Source: Methylocystis sp.
GTDB lineage: Bacteria; Pseudomonadota; Alphaproteobacteria; Rhizobiales; Beijerinckiaceae
Length of the DNA stretch: 64,000 nucleotides
Assembly (NCBI GenBank): GCA_002929055.1
Contig: PERY01000015.1
Span: 1-64,000 of the forward strand
Reading direction: 5' to 3'
The position numbers were made by a program, and so were the translations under genes. A model generated the notes under the pieces. The model was not told the DNA's origin, made no database searches, and saw only the letters and a list, made by a program, of their open reading frames with translations. Of the stretch, positions 33,775 to 44,229 are shown in pieces (positions within the stretch are counted from its first letter, which is position 1; each line of letters starts with the position of its first letter).

Positions 33775-34431
33775 TCACCCCTTCGCAGCCGCCGCCTCAT
33801 GGACCTTGAGCAATTGCTTGTCCGTCTCGGCCACGCGCGCCACGCAAGGCCGAACGCCCACACGCTCGATATAGGCGGAAATTTCGGGCGACATGGGCAC
33901 GAGGCCAAAGCCCGTCGTCCAGCGCAACGCCGTCGCCCACAGAATGTCGGCGGCTGTGAAGCGAGCGCCGAGGAGGTAGGGGCCGGCGGCCAGTTGCTTG
34001 TTGATGAGCCCCATGACGTCTTCGAAGTCGCCATATGGGCTCATGCTCCTGGGCGGCTCCTTCTTCATATAGCGGTCCATCACCGCAGGCTCGAAGGCCG
34101 AGCCGTAAAAGACGAGCCAGCGCAAATAAGGCCCGCGCAGCGGATCGCCGATCTCGGGCGCGAGCTTTCTTTGCGGGAAAGCGTCTGCAAGATAGATGAA
34201 GATCGCGCCGAGTTCCGTCACCAGCGCGCCATTGTGCAGGATCGCAGGAACCTTCCCGAGCGGATTGACCGCGAGATAATCGGGATCGCGCTGCGCGCCA
34301 ATCCTGAAGTTCAGGTCTCGCAGCGTATAGGGGGCGTCAAGCTCTTCGAGCAGGATCAACACACTCGACGAGCGGGTATTGGGGGAGTGATAGAAGACCG
34401 CCTCGGTGTCGCTCATCGCCTGCTCGCTCAT
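33775..34431 (-). CDS. Glutathione S-transferase family protein
   Basis: This 218-residue protein has a thioredoxin-like N-terminal domain (VFYHSPNTRSSSVLILLEELDAPY, then NPLGKVPAILHNGALVTELGAI). The helical C-terminal domain contains ARFTAADILWATALRW. NTRSSS supplies the serine likely to activate glutathione. The substrate is unknown. Its ATG overlaps the stop of the antiporter gene (ATGA); an internal ATG at 34416 is possible. Confidence 0.88.
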   Translation of the reverse strand: MSEQAMSDTEAVFYHSPNTRSSSVLILLEELDAPYTLRDLNFRIGAQRDPDYLAVNPLGKVPAILHNGALVTELGAIFIYLADAFPQRKLAPEIGDPLRGPYLRWLVFYGSAFEPAVMDRYMKKEPPRSMSPYGDFEDVMGLINKQLAAGPYLLGARFTAADILWATALRWTTGFGLVPMSPEISAYIERVGVRPCVARVAETDKQLLKVHEAAAAKG

Positions 34432-35537
34432 GGAATGAATAGGAAGAAAACATATGTCGCGAAGACGACGAGATGCACAAGGCCGGTTAGGACATTCGTC
34501 CGCCCTGAGCCGAAGCTGACGACGGAGAGCATCAAGGTCAGCATCAACATCGCCGAATCACGCTTGTCGAGACCGAACTTGATCTCGTCGCCTGTGGCGA
34601 GACTCATCAGCGCGACGGCAGGCACGGTGAGGCCAATGGTCGCAACGACTGACCCGAGCGCGCCGTTGAGACTCGTTTGCAGCGCATTCCGGCGCGCTGC
34701 GCGAATGGAGTTCAGGGACTCCGGCATGAGCACGAGAGCAGCGACCGCCGCCCCCGTAACCGGGTTCACCGCCTTAACCCCGGCCCAGGCGAGCCCCTCC
34801 TCCAGCCCAGGCACGACACGTTGCGCGAGAAGCGCCACGGCCAGGAGGCTCGCCGCGAGACCTGCCGCCGCGATCCCTGTCCGGCGAAGGGTCGGCTTTT
34901 CCTCGCTGTGGCCGAGCGCCGCCGCGTGCGCATCGATGAAATAGGAGCGGTGCCGGACCGTCTGGATGAAGAGGAACGCCCCGTAAAGCAGCAGCGACAG
35001 CACGCTCACGAAGGTGAGTTGCGCCGCTGTGAGCGTCGGTCCCTCCGTGCTCGTGGTGAAATTGGGCATGATCAGGGTGAGGACGGAAAGCGCGATGAGG
35101 ACCGCGAGATAGGCGCTCGCCCCCATTGGTTGAAGCTCCTGCTCGCCGTGGCGAAATCCTCCCAGCAGCAGACAGAGGCCAACGAGCCCGTTGCAGACGA
35201 TCATTATGGCCGAGAACACGGTTTCCCGCGCCTCCGTCGGATCTTCGGCGCCGTGGGCGATCATCGAGGCGATCATTGCGACCTCGATGACGGTCACCGA
35301 GATGGTGAGCACCAGCGTGCCCAGCGGCTCGCCGACACGCGCGCCCAGAACCTCGGCATGATCCAGCGTCGCGAAAACGGCCCCGATAACGAATATGCCG
35401 GCCACCAGCGGCAGTGCGAAGTCGAGCGCGGGATGATTCAGGTCCACCCAGGATTCCGCGGCGCTGAACGCGCCCGCGAAAAAAAGGGCCAGCCCCGGAA
35501 AAACATATCTGCCGACAGAGGTCGTCGCTCCCTGCAT
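34428..35537 (-). CDS. Calcium/cation:proton antiporter (ChaA-like)
   Basis: This 369-residue polytopic exchanger has about eleven helices. The CaCA repeats appear as GEPLGTLVLTISVTVIEVAMIASMI and, in the second half, LVLMPESLNSIRAARRNALQTSLNGALGSVVATIGLTVPAVAL. The conserved glutamate segments are VIEV and MPES. ATG 35537 has GAGGTGGG 1-2 nt upstream; the track start 35645 adds a basic, non-conserved leader. Ion selectivity (Ca, Na or K versus H) cannot be read from sequence. Confidence 0.88.
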   Translation of the reverse strand: MQGATTSVGRYVFPGLALFFAGAFSAAESWVDLNHPALDFALPLVAGIFVIGAVFATLDHAEVLGARVGEPLGTLVLTISVTVIEVAMIASMIAHGAEDPTEARETVFSAIMIVCNGLVGLCLLLGGFRHGEQELQPMGASAYLAVLIALSVLTLIMPNFTTSTEGPTLTAAQLTFVSVLSLLLYGAFLFIQTVRHRSYFIDAHAAALGHSEEKPTLRRTGIAAAGLAASLLAVALLAQRVVPGLEEGLAWAGVKAVNPVTGAAVAALVLMPESLNSIRAARRNALQTSLNGALGSVVATIGLTVPAVALMSLATGDEIKFGLDKRDSAMLMLTLMLSVVSFGSGRTNVLTGLVHLVVFATYVFFLFIP

Positions 35538-35668
35538 TCCCACCTCAAGCTGAAGACGTAGCGCGACTTTGGCCTTGGCGCGCAGAGAGCGCAAGCGGCG
35601 GTCCGAGGCTTGCGGGGCCGGGCGAGGACCAGATTCGGGTGTCACATTTTGGGACCAGGTGGAGCACG

Positions 35669-35833
35669 ATGACGCTGACTCGCTTCCTCAACGACGAAAA
35701 AGGCACGACGCTCGTCGAATACGCGGCCATCGCCTCGATGGCCTCGATTCTGATCATCGGCGGCGCCCGCGGCATCGGCGTCAACCTGGCTCAGAACCAT
35801 TTCGGGGCGCTTCTCAGGGCGATGGGGTGGTGA
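35669..35833 (+). CDS. Flp/Fap type IVb pilin
   Basis: This 54-residue prepilin starts MTLTRFLNDEKG, with TTLVEYAAIASMASILIIGG as the N-terminal pilin helix. The G-TTLVE motif supplies the prepilin peptidase site and the conserved Glu+5. No tad/cpa assembly genes are nearby, so it is an orphan locus. ATG 35669 has AGGTGGAG upstream. Confidence 0.85.
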   Translation: MTLTRFLNDEKGTTLVEYAAIASMASILIIGGARGIGVNLAQNHFGALLRAMGW

Positions 35834-35878
35834 GCCACACTCTTCCCATCGCCGCAAACGGGGCATAAATCTGGAGGC

Positions 35879-37864
35879 ATGACCCCTCCCCCCGCCGCGC
35901 CGCGCGACCTCCCGCCCGAGGACGAAGATGTCTTCGACGCGGCCGACGCGGCGCCGGAGGCCGCCGACGCGCCGCCCGAGCAAGAAGCGCCGGAAACGCC
36001 CGAGAGCGTGAAGCGCGGCGTCGCCGTCATCAAGAAATATTGGAAGCACGCGCCCAACGGCCCTGGCGTCTATCGCATGATCGCCGAAAGCGGCGAGGTG
36101 CTTTACGTCGGCAAAGCCAAAAACGTGCGCAAGCGCGTAGCGAGCTATACGCGCCTCGCGGGCCATGTGAACCGCATCGCGCGTATGATCTCCGCGACGG
36201 TCTCGATGGTCTTCATCTCGGTGGAGACCGAGACGGAAGCGCTGCTGCTCGAAGCGAACCTTATCAAGCAGATGAAGCCCCGCTTCAATGTGCTGATGCG
36301 GGACGACAAGTCCTTCCCCTACATCATGATCGCGCTGGACCATGACGCGCCGCAAATTTCCAAGCACCGCGGCGCGCGCGTGCGCAAGGGCGATTATTTC
36401 GGGCCTTTCGCCAGCGTATGGGCCGTCAATCGCGCGCTCAACGCGCTGGAGCGCGCCTTTCTGCTGCGCTCCTGCTCGCAGAGCTTCTACGACAATCGCA
36501 CCCGGCCCTGCCTGCTGTTCCAGATCAAGCGCTGCGCCGGTCCCTGCACGGGCGAGATCTCCATTCCCGACTACGCCGAGCTGGTGCAGGAGGCGCGCGA
36601 TTTTCTCTCCGGCAAAAGCCGCAGCGTGCGCGAACAACTTGCGATGGAGATGACGGAAGCGGCCGAAAAGCTTGAATTCGAACGCGCCGCGCGGCTGCGC
36701 GACCGCATCTCTGCGCTCTCGGCCATTCAGGGCGCGCAGGGCATAAATCCGCGTAGCGTCGAAGAAGCCGACGTCTTCGCCATCGCCAAGGACGCCGGAC
36801 GCTTCTGCATCGAGGCGTTTTTTTTCCGCGCCTATCAGAACTGGGGCAACCGCTCTTATTTCCCGCGCGCCGACGCGACCCTCACGGAGGCGGAAGTGCT
36901 CGACGCTTTTCTGGGGCAATTCTACGACGAACATCCATCCGCGCGCTGCGTGCTGCTCTCGCACGCAATCGAAGATGCAGCTTTGCTCAAAGACGCTCTA
37001 TCCGCAAAATCAGGGCGCAATGTCGATGTCATGGCCCCCCAGCGCGGCGAGAAACGCGAGCTCGTCGAACATGCGCTCAACAACGCGCGTCAGGCGCTCG
37101 GCCGCAAGCTTGCCGAAGACGCGAGTCAGCAGCGGCTGCTCGCCGCGCTCGGCGAGGTTTTTGGCTTGCCCGCCGTCCCGCGCCGCGTTGAGGTCTATGA
37201 CAATTCGCACACGGGCGGCGCGCAGGCGATCGGCGCCATGATCGTTGCGGGGCCAGCGGGATTCATGAAGGCGCATTACCGCACCTTCAACATCAAGAGC
37301 GGCGAGATCACGCCAGGCGACGATTACGGCATGATGCGCGAAGTGCTGACGCGCCGCTTCGCGCGTCTCGCCAAGGAGCCGGAAAAGGAGACGGACGCCG
37401 AGGCCTTTCCGGCCAAGCCCGACCTCGTGCTGATCGACGGCGGGCGCGGACAGTTCGACGTGGCGCGCGCAGCCTTGCGCGAGAGCGGCGTAGAGGGCGT
37501 GGCGCTCGCCTCCATCGCCAAGGGACGCGACCGCGACGCCGGCCGCGAGCAGTTTTTTGTCGAAGGGCGCGAGCCCTTCCGCCTGCCGCCGCACGACCCC
37601 GCGCTCTATTTCGTGCAGCGCCTGCGCGACGAAGCCCACCGTTTCGCCATCGGCACGCATCGCGCCCGGCGCAAAAAGGATTTCACCAAAAACCCGCTCG
37701 ACGAGATCGCCGGCATCGGGCCATCGCGAAAGCGCGCGCTGCTGCACGCTTTCGGCTCGGCGAAAGGCGTCTCGCGCGCGGCGCTGTCGGACCTCGAGCA
37801 GACGCCCGGAATCAACAAGGCCACGGCGCGAATGGTCTACGAGCATTTCCAGCGCGGCGATTGA
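35879..37864 (+). CDS. uvrC: Excinuclease ABC subunit UvrC
   Basis: This 661-residue nuclease makes both incisions in nucleotide excision repair. An acidic Pro/Ala/Glu leader (1-40) precedes the GIY-YIG domain ([22 protein letters not shown]). The UvrB-interaction motif is [18 protein letters not shown]. The RNase H-like second nuclease domain includes [20 protein letters not shown] and [11 protein letters not shown]. The C-terminal HhH pair is [21 protein letters not shown] and [24 protein letters not shown] lies immediately upstream. Confidence 0.96.
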   Translation: MTPPPAAPRDLPPEDEDVFDAADAAPEAADAPPEQEAPETPESVKRGVAVIKKYWKHAPNGPGVYRMIAESGEVLYVGKAKNVRKRVASYTRLAGHVNRIARMISATVSMVFISVETETEALLLEANLIKQMKPRFNVLMRDDKSFPYIMIALDHDAPQISKHRGARVRKGDYFGPFASVWAVNRALNALERAFLLRSCSQSFYDNRTRPCLLFQIKRCAGPCTGEISIPDYAELVQEARDFLSGKSRSVREQLAMEMTEAAEKLEFERAARLRDRISALSAIQGAQGINPRSVEEADVFAIAKDAGRFCIEAFFFRAYQNWGNRSYFPRADATLTEAEVLDAFLGQFYDEHPSARCVLLSHAIEDAALLKDALSAKSGRNVDVMAPQRGEKRELVEHALNNARQALGRKLAEDASQQRLLAALGEVFGLPAVPRRVEVYDNSHTGGAQAIGAMIVAGPAGFMKAHYRTFNIKSGEITPGDDYGMMREVLTRRFARLAKEPEKETDAEAFPAKPDLVLIDGGRGQFDVARAALRESGVEGVALASIAKGRDRDAGREQFFVEGREPFRLPPHDPALYFVQRLRDEAHRFAIGTHRARRKKDFTKNPLDEIAGIGPSRKRALLHAFGSAKGVSRAALSDLEQTPGINKATARMVYEHFQRGD

Positions 37865-37867
37865 TGG

Positions 37868-39679
37868 TCAGTGGCATTCGAAGGTCATCGTCACGCGGTC
37901 CCATTTGCCCGTGGCGAGGTCTTCCGGCGAAATCCAGAACTGGTAATCGCCATTGTCGCCGAACGACCAGAACATCAGATCGTCGAATCCCAGTTGCAGG
38001 AGCAGCAGCTTCCCCTCTTCCGCCTGCGCGCAGGAGTCGCCCTGAATGAAGGCGGGCGGGCCGAACATCTGGTGCATGAAGTCGATCGGTAGCAGATAGT
38101 CGCGATTGATGAGATCGCGCGCGTCCTGCGGCATGGTTTCGTAGATCTCGTCCGGCGCGCTGGCCACTGCGACAAGCGTCGCCGCCTCGATCCGGTCGAA
38201 GCTCTGGAAGTAGTATTCCCGGGCGATTTCGCCGAAGTCGCGTTGCAGACGCTTCAGGCGCTCCCAAAGGATCGCTGCCTCGTCGCCCGTCATGCGGCTC
38301 CAGGGATCGCGCCCCTTCGCCCAGTCCACGAATTCTCCGACAAAGTGCTGGAACGCCGCCGCCTGCGCATTCAGCCGCGCCAGCGCCTCGGCCTGCGCCG
38401 CGCCGCCTGAGATCAGGCTCTCGCGCTTGCGGCGCAGGCCCAATGGCTCGCCCTCCGCGAGCTTCTGTTCCATCCCGTCGGCGAAGCGAATCGTCGAGCG
38501 CCACCATTGAGGCCGCGGCGCGCACCGCCCGGCGATCACCGTGCGGACATGTTCCGGCAGGGCTTCGAATCCCGCATCGCCCGGCTTGGGCAGCCGCGCG
38601 AACATCTGCGATTTGAGGTAATCGACGGGCGTTCTGCCGTAATGAACGGTATGTTCCGGGAATTCGGTCATGCGCGCCCAATAGGCATCGAGCCTCGCAC
38701 AGTCTTCCGGCCCCATCACGCTCCAGGGATCATGTCCCTGCGTCCAGGCGGCGAGCTCATCGGCGAAAGCATTGAAAGCGGGTAGGCTGTCGCGCATTTT
38801 CGCGATCTTCGCTTCGTAAAGCGCGACGCTCGCCTCCGCGTCCCTGATTGCGGCGGCGGCCTTGCGGCGAGCCTGCCCGACAATGTCCACGCGCGCCGGC
38901 GTCTGCGCTTGTCTGCCGAAGCCGAAGAGACGTCGAAGTCCTCCCGGCGGCGGCGGCGCCCCCGCGGCTTGCCGCTGCGCCGCTTCGATTTCTTCCGCGC
39001 CGGCCCTGCGCGCCTCGTCGAGCTTGCCGCGCGCATAGTCGATCATGCCGCGCTCTCTCTCGATGACATTTGGCGCGTTTCTGGCGGCGGCGGCGAGCGA
39101 GTCGGCGACATGGAACGCGCAGCGCCACCAGTCGGGAATCGGCGGACCTTCGAAAGCGACGGTCGGCGAAAGGTCATATTGCCGGCGGGCGAAACGTTTC
39201 CGCAACGCGGCGACATAAGCTTCGCTCAGCGCGTCTGCATCCTCGTCCGGGTCGCCAGTTTCGGGCGTATCGAGGTCGATCCGCGTCACGTCGACCGGCC
39301 AGAAGGGGAAGAGCGCGCGCCCCTCTTCATCAAAGAGCCAGTCGGGATTGCCGCCGACGGTCGACAGATCGCCCATTTCCGCCGGCGGCTCCGCGGGCGG
39401 CGCGCTCATATGGTCCGGCACGAAGAGCGTCGCGCCCTCGCCGCCGACAAAGAAAGCGAGCGCTCCATGTTTCGGGAGAGGCGTCTCCGGCGCCTTGGCG
39501 GCGATTTCCGCGAGATCGAGCTGCGCCACAAAATGCATGGGCTCGCCCGACGCCTGTCGCGGCCATGAAGCCGCTCCGAGGCGCGGCGCGCCGCCCAGCC
39601 AGCTTCTTGCGTTTCTCCATTCGACGCCGGGACGGCGGGCGCAGCGGTTTAGGACGATAGCGGGGAGCGTAGGGGCCAA
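37868..39679 (-). CDS. DUF1963/YwqG-type protein with a large duplicated insertion
   Basis: This 603-residue soluble protein starts at TTG 39679. N-terminal SWLGGAPRLGAASWPRQ and FVAQLDLAEIA, and C-terminal LLLLQLGFDDLMFWSFGDNG then YQFWISPEDLATGKWDRV, look like the two halves of one DUF1963 domain. Between them about 380 residues contain two related units: PDWWRCAFHVADSL then WTQGHDPWSVMGPEDCARL, and PQWWRSTIRFADGM then WAKGRDPWSRMTGDEAAIL. A coiled-coil-rich segment lies in between. Function is unknown. Convergent with uvrC, 3 nt apart. Confidence 0.8.
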   Translation of the reverse strand: MAPTLPAIVLNRCARRPGVEWRNARSWLGGAPRLGAASWPRQASGEPMHFVAQLDLAEIAAKAPETPLPKHGALAFFVGGEGATLFVPDHMSAPPAEPPAEMGDLSTVGGNPDWLFDEEGRALFPFWPVDVTRIDLDTPETGDPDEDADALSEAYVAALRKRFARRQYDLSPTVAFEGPPIPDWWRCAFHVADSLAAAARNAPNVIERERGMIDYARGKLDEARRAGAEEIEAAQRQAAGAPPPPGGLRRLFGFGRQAQTPARVDIVGQARRKAAAAIRDAEASVALYEAKIAKMRDSLPAFNAFADELAAWTQGHDPWSVMGPEDCARLDAYWARMTEFPEHTVHYGRTPVDYLKSQMFARLPKPGDAGFEALPEHVRTVIAGRCAPRPQWWRSTIRFADGMEQKLAEGEPLGLRRKRESLISGGAAQAEALARLNAQAAAFQHFVGEFVDWAKGRDPWSRMTGDEAAILWERLKRLQRDFGEIAREYYFQSFDRIEAATLVAVASAPDEIYETMPQDARDLINRDYLLPIDFMHQMFGPPAFIQGDSCAQAEEGKLLLLQLGFDDLMFWSFGDNGDYQFWISPEDLATGKWDRVTMTFECH

Positions 39680-39790
39680 GGCGGGGTTCTCCGGGTGTCT
39701 CGGGAGCGTAACCCTGCGAGCGTTAGCTTAAGCTGAAAGACGCAGCGGGCGGCGCTAGCCTCTGCTGCGCGCCCCTATTAGGCTAACCCA

Positions 39791-40651
39791 ATGTCGTTCA
39801 TTCGAGTCTTCCTCGACGCCTACGGTAAATTCAACCGCGACGACGGTTGGGCGATCGCGAGCCATATCGCGCTCTCCATCCTCACGTCGCTGTTTCCCTT
39901 CCTCATATTCCTCACCGCCCTCGCATCTTTCTTCGGACTGAAGGAAGAGGCGGACGCTGCGACGAAGCTGATCTTCGAAAACTGGCCCCCAAGCGTCGCG
40001 AAGCCGATCGCTTCGGAGATCAACAATGTCCTCACGCAGCCGCGTGGCGGATTGCTCACCTTCGGCGCCATCCTCTCGATTTACTTCTCCTCCAGTGGCG
40101 TCGAATCGCTGCGTATTGCGCTCAACCGCGCCTATGACATGCACGACCAGCGGCCCTGGTGGCTGCTGCGGCTGGAGTCGATCCTGTATGTCTTTCTCGG
40201 CGCGGCGGCGCTACTGGCGATCGCTTTCCTGATGGTGCTGGCCCCGCTCGCGGTCGCCCTCGCCGAACGGCATCTGCCGGGACTGATGCGCCAGATCGAG
40301 CCGCAGCTTGCGCCGTTTTACGGGCCCGTTCGCTACGGGACGACAACCGCGACGGTGGGAATCTCGGTGCTGGCCGCGCATGTATTGCTCCCCGCCGGAC
40401 GCCCCCCGCTCATCAAACTTGCGCCCGGTTTCATCCTGACGCTTGTCGCCTCGCTCGCCTTTGGCGCGGGGTTTGGCGCCTATCTGGCGCGGTTCGCGGG
40501 CAGCTATGTCTCGACCTATGCGGGTCTGGCCTCGATCATGATCGCGCTGATCTTTCTGCAAACGCTGGCCGTGATCTTCATCTACGGGGCGGAACTGAAT
40601 CAGGCCCTCGTCACCCGCAGGCATCCCGCGCCAGGGTTAAGCGGGCCTTAA
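39791..40651 (+). CDS. YihY/BrkB-family inner-membrane protein
   Basis: This 286-residue protein has about six helices. The family pattern is clear: ASHIALSILTSLFPFLIFLTALASFFG, then LLTFGAILSIYFSSSGVESLRIALNRAYD, and at the end YVSTYAGLASIMIALIFLQTLAVIFIYGAELN. Function is not established; older names refer to RNase BN or BrkB. It precedes ftsK by 72 nt. Confidence 0.9.
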   Translation: MSFIRVFLDAYGKFNRDDGWAIASHIALSILTSLFPFLIFLTALASFFGLKEEADAATKLIFENWPPSVAKPIASEINNVLTQPRGGLLTFGAILSIYFSSSGVESLRIALNRAYDMHDQRPWWLLRLESILYVFLGAAALLAIAFLMVLAPLAVALAERHLPGLMRQIEPQLAPFYGPVRYGTTTATVGISVLAAHVLLPAGRPPLIKLAPGFILTLVASLAFGAGFGAYLARFAGSYVSTYAGLASIMIALIFLQTLAVIFIYGAELNQALVTRRHPAPGLSGP

Positions 40652-40723
40652 CCGAGGTTTTTTACCCTGCCCAGAGTCGGCGCGCCTCAACGGCCGCGCT
40701 ACGCCACGCGGGCCATTTTTCAC

Positions 40724-43231
40724 ATGCGCAGCCATAGCTTTGGTCACTATTCGGAACAGGTCCGCGAGTTTTCGGCCCGCCGCGCCGCGGAGCTGACGGG
40801 CGGGCTGATGGTGGCGAGCGCCGCGGCGATGACGCTCTCGCTCGTGAGCTGGTCCGCCCGCGATCCCTCGCTCAACCATGCGACCGGCGGCCATGTCCGC
40901 AATCTCCTCGGTCATCCGGGCGCCGTCCTCGCCGATCTGCTGATGCAGCTCGTGGGCTTCGGCGCCATCGCCGCCATACTACCGCTGACTGTGCAAGGCA
41001 TGCGCATGATCAAGCGCCGACGCGTCGATCGCGCGACGCTGCGCCTCGGGCTCTGGACCGCTGGCATATTCGCCACCGCCGCGACAGCTTCGCTGCTGCC
41101 AGCCACGGACCGCTGGCCCTTGCCGACCGGCCTTGGCGGCGTAGCGGGCGACGCCATCCTCGCCGTCCCGCGCACCATCTTCGCCGGCTCCGGCCTGGTG
41201 ATGGCGATCTTCGGCATTGCCGCGGCATTCGTCGCCATTCTCTCCGTAAGCGGCGCCTCGGGGCTCGGCTTCGAATCCGAGCATGACATCCGCGACGCCG
41301 CTTTCGACGAGCAGGACGACCGCACGCATGATGGCGACGACGAAGACGACCGCGCGGGCGACCCCGGCTTCGCGCTGATCTCGCTTGGCGCGGTGATTCA
41401 CCTCGGGTTGTCTCTGAAGTCCGCGACGACGCGCCTTTTCGAGCGGATGCGCAGGAACGCCGCCGTTCCGGTCGCCCAAGCCCCCGCGGCCGCCCAGCCG
41501 CGCCGCGAGCCGACCTTCGACGAGATGGAGGCATTTGAGGCCTATGCGCCGCCGCGCGCCCGCAATCTCGACGAAGACTATGAGGAGCGCAGGCCCGCCG
41601 CCCCGGCGACCGCGCCCCAAACGGCTCCGGCAGCACGCAAGGTGACGCGCCAGCCCGCCCGCGCGCCGGTGCGCGTCGCTCCCGAATCTTACGAATATCC
41701 CGAACTCGAGCTTCTCGCCGAACCGAAGAAGTCCACCGGCGGCGTGAAGATTTCCGAGGACATACTCGAATCCAACGCCCGCGTGCTGGAGGGCGTGCTC
41801 GAGGATTTCTCGGTGCGCGGCGACATCATCAACGTGCGCCCCGGCCCGGTCGTGACGCTCTATGAACTCGAGCCGGCGCCGGGCATCAAATCCTCGCGCG
41901 TCATCGGCCTCGCCGACGACATCGCCCGCTCCATGTCCGCCGTCTCCGCGCGCGTCGCTGTTGTGCCGGGACGCAACGCCATCGGCATCGAACTGCCCAA
42001 CCAGCGCCGCGAGACGGTTTATCTGCGCGAACTCGTGGCGAGCGAGGATTTCCTGCAATCCAACCACAAGCTCGCCATCGCGCTCGGCAAGACGATCGGC
42101 GGCGAGCCGGTGATCGTCGATCTCGCCCGCATGCCGCATCTTCTGGTGGCCGGCACCACGGGCTCTGGCAAGTCGGTCGCGATCAACACCATGATCCTGT
42201 CGCTGCTTTACCGGCTCAAGCCCGAAGAGTGCCGACTCATCATGGTCGATCCGAAAATGCTGGAGCTCTCGGTCTACGACAACATTCCTCATCTTCTCAC
42301 GCCCGTCGTCACCGACCCCAAGAAGGCGGTGGTCGCGCTCAAATGGGCGGTGCGCGAGATGGAGGACCGCTACAAGAAGATGTCCAAGGTCGGCGTGCGC
42401 AACATCGACGGTTACAATGCCCGCGTTGCGGAAGCGAACGCCAAGGGCGAAGTCATCACGCGCACGGTGCAGACCGGATTCGACCGCGAGACGGGCGAGG
42501 CGATCTTCGAGCATGAAGAAATGGAGCTGACCTCCCTGCCCTATATCGTCGTCATCGTCGACGAGATGGCGGACCTCATGCTCGTCGCCGGCAAGGACAT
42601 CGAGGGCGCCATCCAGCGCCTTGCGCAGATGGCCCGCGCCGCCGGCATTCATCTCATCATGGCGACGCAGCGTCCCTCGGTCGACGTCATCACCGGCACG
42701 ATCAAGGCGAACTTCCCCACCCGCATCTCCTTCCAGGTGACGAGCAAGATCGACAGCCGCACCATCCTCGGCGAGCAGGGCGCCGAGCAGCTGCTCGGCC
42801 AGGGCGACATGCTCTACATGGCTGGCGGCGGGCGCATCTCCCGCGTGCACGGGCCGTTCGTCTCGGATGCGGAAGTCGAGCATGTCGTCGCGCATCTGAA
42901 GGCGCAGGGCGCGCCGCAATATCTCGAAAGCATCACCTCCGAGGACGACGAAGGCGGCGAAGACGGCGAGGCGCCGGCGCCGGGCTCCTTCGACGCGGAA
43001 GAAGGCGGCGACCTCTACGACCGCGCCGTCAATATCGTGCTGCGCGACAAGAAATGCTCGACAAGCTACATCCAGCGGCGTCTCTCCGTCGGCTACAACA
43101 AGGCGGCTTCGCTCGTGGAGCGGATGGAGAAGGAAGGCGTCGTCAGCGCGCCGAACCATGCCGGCAAGCGCGAGATCCTGGTCGGCGGCGGCGTGGACCG
43201 CGGGGCCTTCGATATCGAGGCCGCGGAGTAG
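40724..43231 (+). CDS. ftsK: DNA translocase FtsK
   Basis: This 835-residue protein couples chromosome segregation to division. Four N-terminal membrane helices (about residues 25-190) are followed by an acidic and Ala/Pro-rich linker. The RecA-type motor has Walker [15 protein letters not shown] and Walker [17 protein letters not shown]. The C-terminal gamma winged helix is [21 protein letters not shown] then [19 protein letters not shown], which reads KOPS sites. The 1128-residue minus-strand ORF over it is a GC shadow. Confidence 0.96.
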   Translation: MRSHSFGHYSEQVREFSARRAAELTGGLMVASAAAMTLSLVSWSARDPSLNHATGGHVRNLLGHPGAVLADLLMQLVGFGAIAAILPLTVQGMRMIKRRRVDRATLRLGLWTAGIFATAATASLLPATDRWPLPTGLGGVAGDAILAVPRTIFAGSGLVMAIFGIAAAFVAILSVSGASGLGFESEHDIRDAAFDEQDDRTHDGDDEDDRAGDPGFALISLGAVIHLGLSLKSATTRLFERMRRNAAVPVAQAPAAAQPRREPTFDEMEAFEAYAPPRARNLDEDYEERRPAAPATAPQTAPAARKVTRQPARAPVRVAPESYEYPELELLAEPKKSTGGVKISEDILESNARVLEGVLEDFSVRGDIINVRPGPVVTLYELEPAPGIKSSRVIGLADDIARSMSAVSARVAVVPGRNAIGIELPNQRRETVYLRELVASEDFLQSNHKLAIALGKTIGGEPVIVDLARMPHLLVAGTTGSGKSVAINTMILSLLYRLKPEECRLIMVDPKMLELSVYDNIPHLLTPVVTDPKKAVVALKWAVREMEDRYKKMSKVGVRNIDGYNARVAEANAKGEVITRTVQTGFDRETGEAIFEHEEMELTSLPYIVVIVDEMADLMLVAGKDIEGAIQRLAQMARAAGIHLIMATQRPSVDVITGTIKANFPTRISFQVTSKIDSRTILGEQGAEQLLGQGDMLYMAGGGRISRVHGPFVSDAEVEHVVAHLKAQGAPQYLESITSEDDEGGEDGEAPAPGSFDAEEGGDLYDRAVNIVLRDKKCSTSYIQRRLSVGYNKAASLVERMEKEGVVSAPNHAGKREILVGGGVDRGAFDIEAAE

Positions 43232-43321
43232 AGGCGGCCGGGGCTCTCGCCCCCCGCCCCCAAACCGCCAACTTGTGTTACGAAGACGGCGAACCGTTTT
43301 GTTCGAATCGGAAACGCCGCC

Positions 43322-44134
43322 GTGAAGAAACTGCCCCTCGCCGCTCTCGCCCTTGCCCTTGCGTTGGCCGCCCCGGCCCTGGCCGAGGACGCCGCCAAGT
43401 CGCCGGCCCCCGCTACTGACGCCAAGCCGGCGGCCGAGGCGAAGCCTTCGGAGACCAAGCCCTCGGAGGCCAAGCCTTCGGAAACTAAGCCTGCGGAAAC
43501 CAAGGCCGAAGACGCCAAGTCCGCACCCGCCAAGGGCAAGAAGGCCAAGGCTAAATCGACCGATCCGGTCCAACTCGCCAACCCCGCCGCCCCGGCCGAG
43601 TCCGGCAAGCCCCTCACGCGCGAAGACGCGATCAAGCGCGCCAACGCCTTCTTCAACGCCTCGCCGGTGATGACCGCCGATTTCGTCCAGATCGGCGCCG
43701 ACGGCAAGCGATCGGAGGGCAAGCTGCACGTGCAGCGCGCCGGGCGCGTGCGCTTCGAATACGCGCAGCCCGCGACTATGGAAGTCGTGGCCGACGGCGC
43801 GCAGGTCGCCGTTCGCGACCGCAAGCTCGGCACGCAGGATCTCTATTTCATCACCCAGACGCCGCTCAAATTTCTGATGAAGGAGAAGATCGACCTCGAG
43901 AAGGACGTCACCGTCGAGCGGGTCGACCTCGACGACGCGGGCGTCACCGTCTTCATCGAGGACAAGGCGACCTTCGGCGGCACCTCGCATCTGCGTCTCA
44001 TCTTCGACCCGAAGAGCTTCAAACTGAAACAGTGGCAGGTGAAGGATCCGCAGGGCTACGAAACGCTGATCACACTCTTCAACATCGATCAGACGAAGAC
44101 GCCCGATCCGGGATTGTTCAAGATCAGCAAATAA
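43322..44134 (+). CDS. lolA: LolA-like outer-membrane lipoprotein carrier protein
   Basis: This 270-residue periplasmic protein starts at GTG 43322, with signal MKKLPLAALALALALAAPALA. A repetitive Lys/Pro/Glu/Ala linker follows (KPSETKPSEAKPSETKPAET and a basic KGKKAKAKS). The LolA beta-sheet domain starts near residue 95 (NAFFNASPVMTADFVQIGADG, GRVRFEYAQPATMEVVADG, FLMKEKIDLEKDVTV, GYETLITLFNI). It ferries lipoproteins from LolCDE to LolB. The long charged linker is unusual for LolA. Downstream of ftsK, as in many alphaproteobacteria. Confidence 0.9.
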   Translation: MKKLPLAALALALALAAPALAEDAAKSPAPATDAKPAAEAKPSETKPSEAKPSETKPAETKAEDAKSAPAKGKKAKAKSTDPVQLANPAAPAESGKPLTREDAIKRANAFFNASPVMTADFVQIGADGKRSEGKLHVQRAGRVRFEYAQPATMEVVADGAQVAVRDRKLGTQDLYFITQTPLKFLMKEKIDLEKDVTVERVDLDDAGVTVFIEDKATFGGTSHLRLIFDPKSFKLKQWQVKDPQGYETLITLFNIDQTKTPDPGLFKISK

Positions 44135-44135
44135 G

Positions 44136-44163
44136 AAACGCCCGCGACTGGCGCGGGCGTTTA
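44136..44163 (+). terminator. Intrinsic terminator of lolA
   Basis: The inverted repeat AAACGCCCGCG/CGCGGGCGTTT directly follows the lolA stop and ends in a short T run (TTTAT). The A-rich 5' side means it could also serve the convergent gene at 44230. Confidence 0.8.
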
Positions 44164-44229
44164 TAGATGCGGTAGGCGCAGCCCGCCCCGGATAAGCGAC
44201 CAGCGCCGCCTCCGGGGCTTGCCTTGTGG

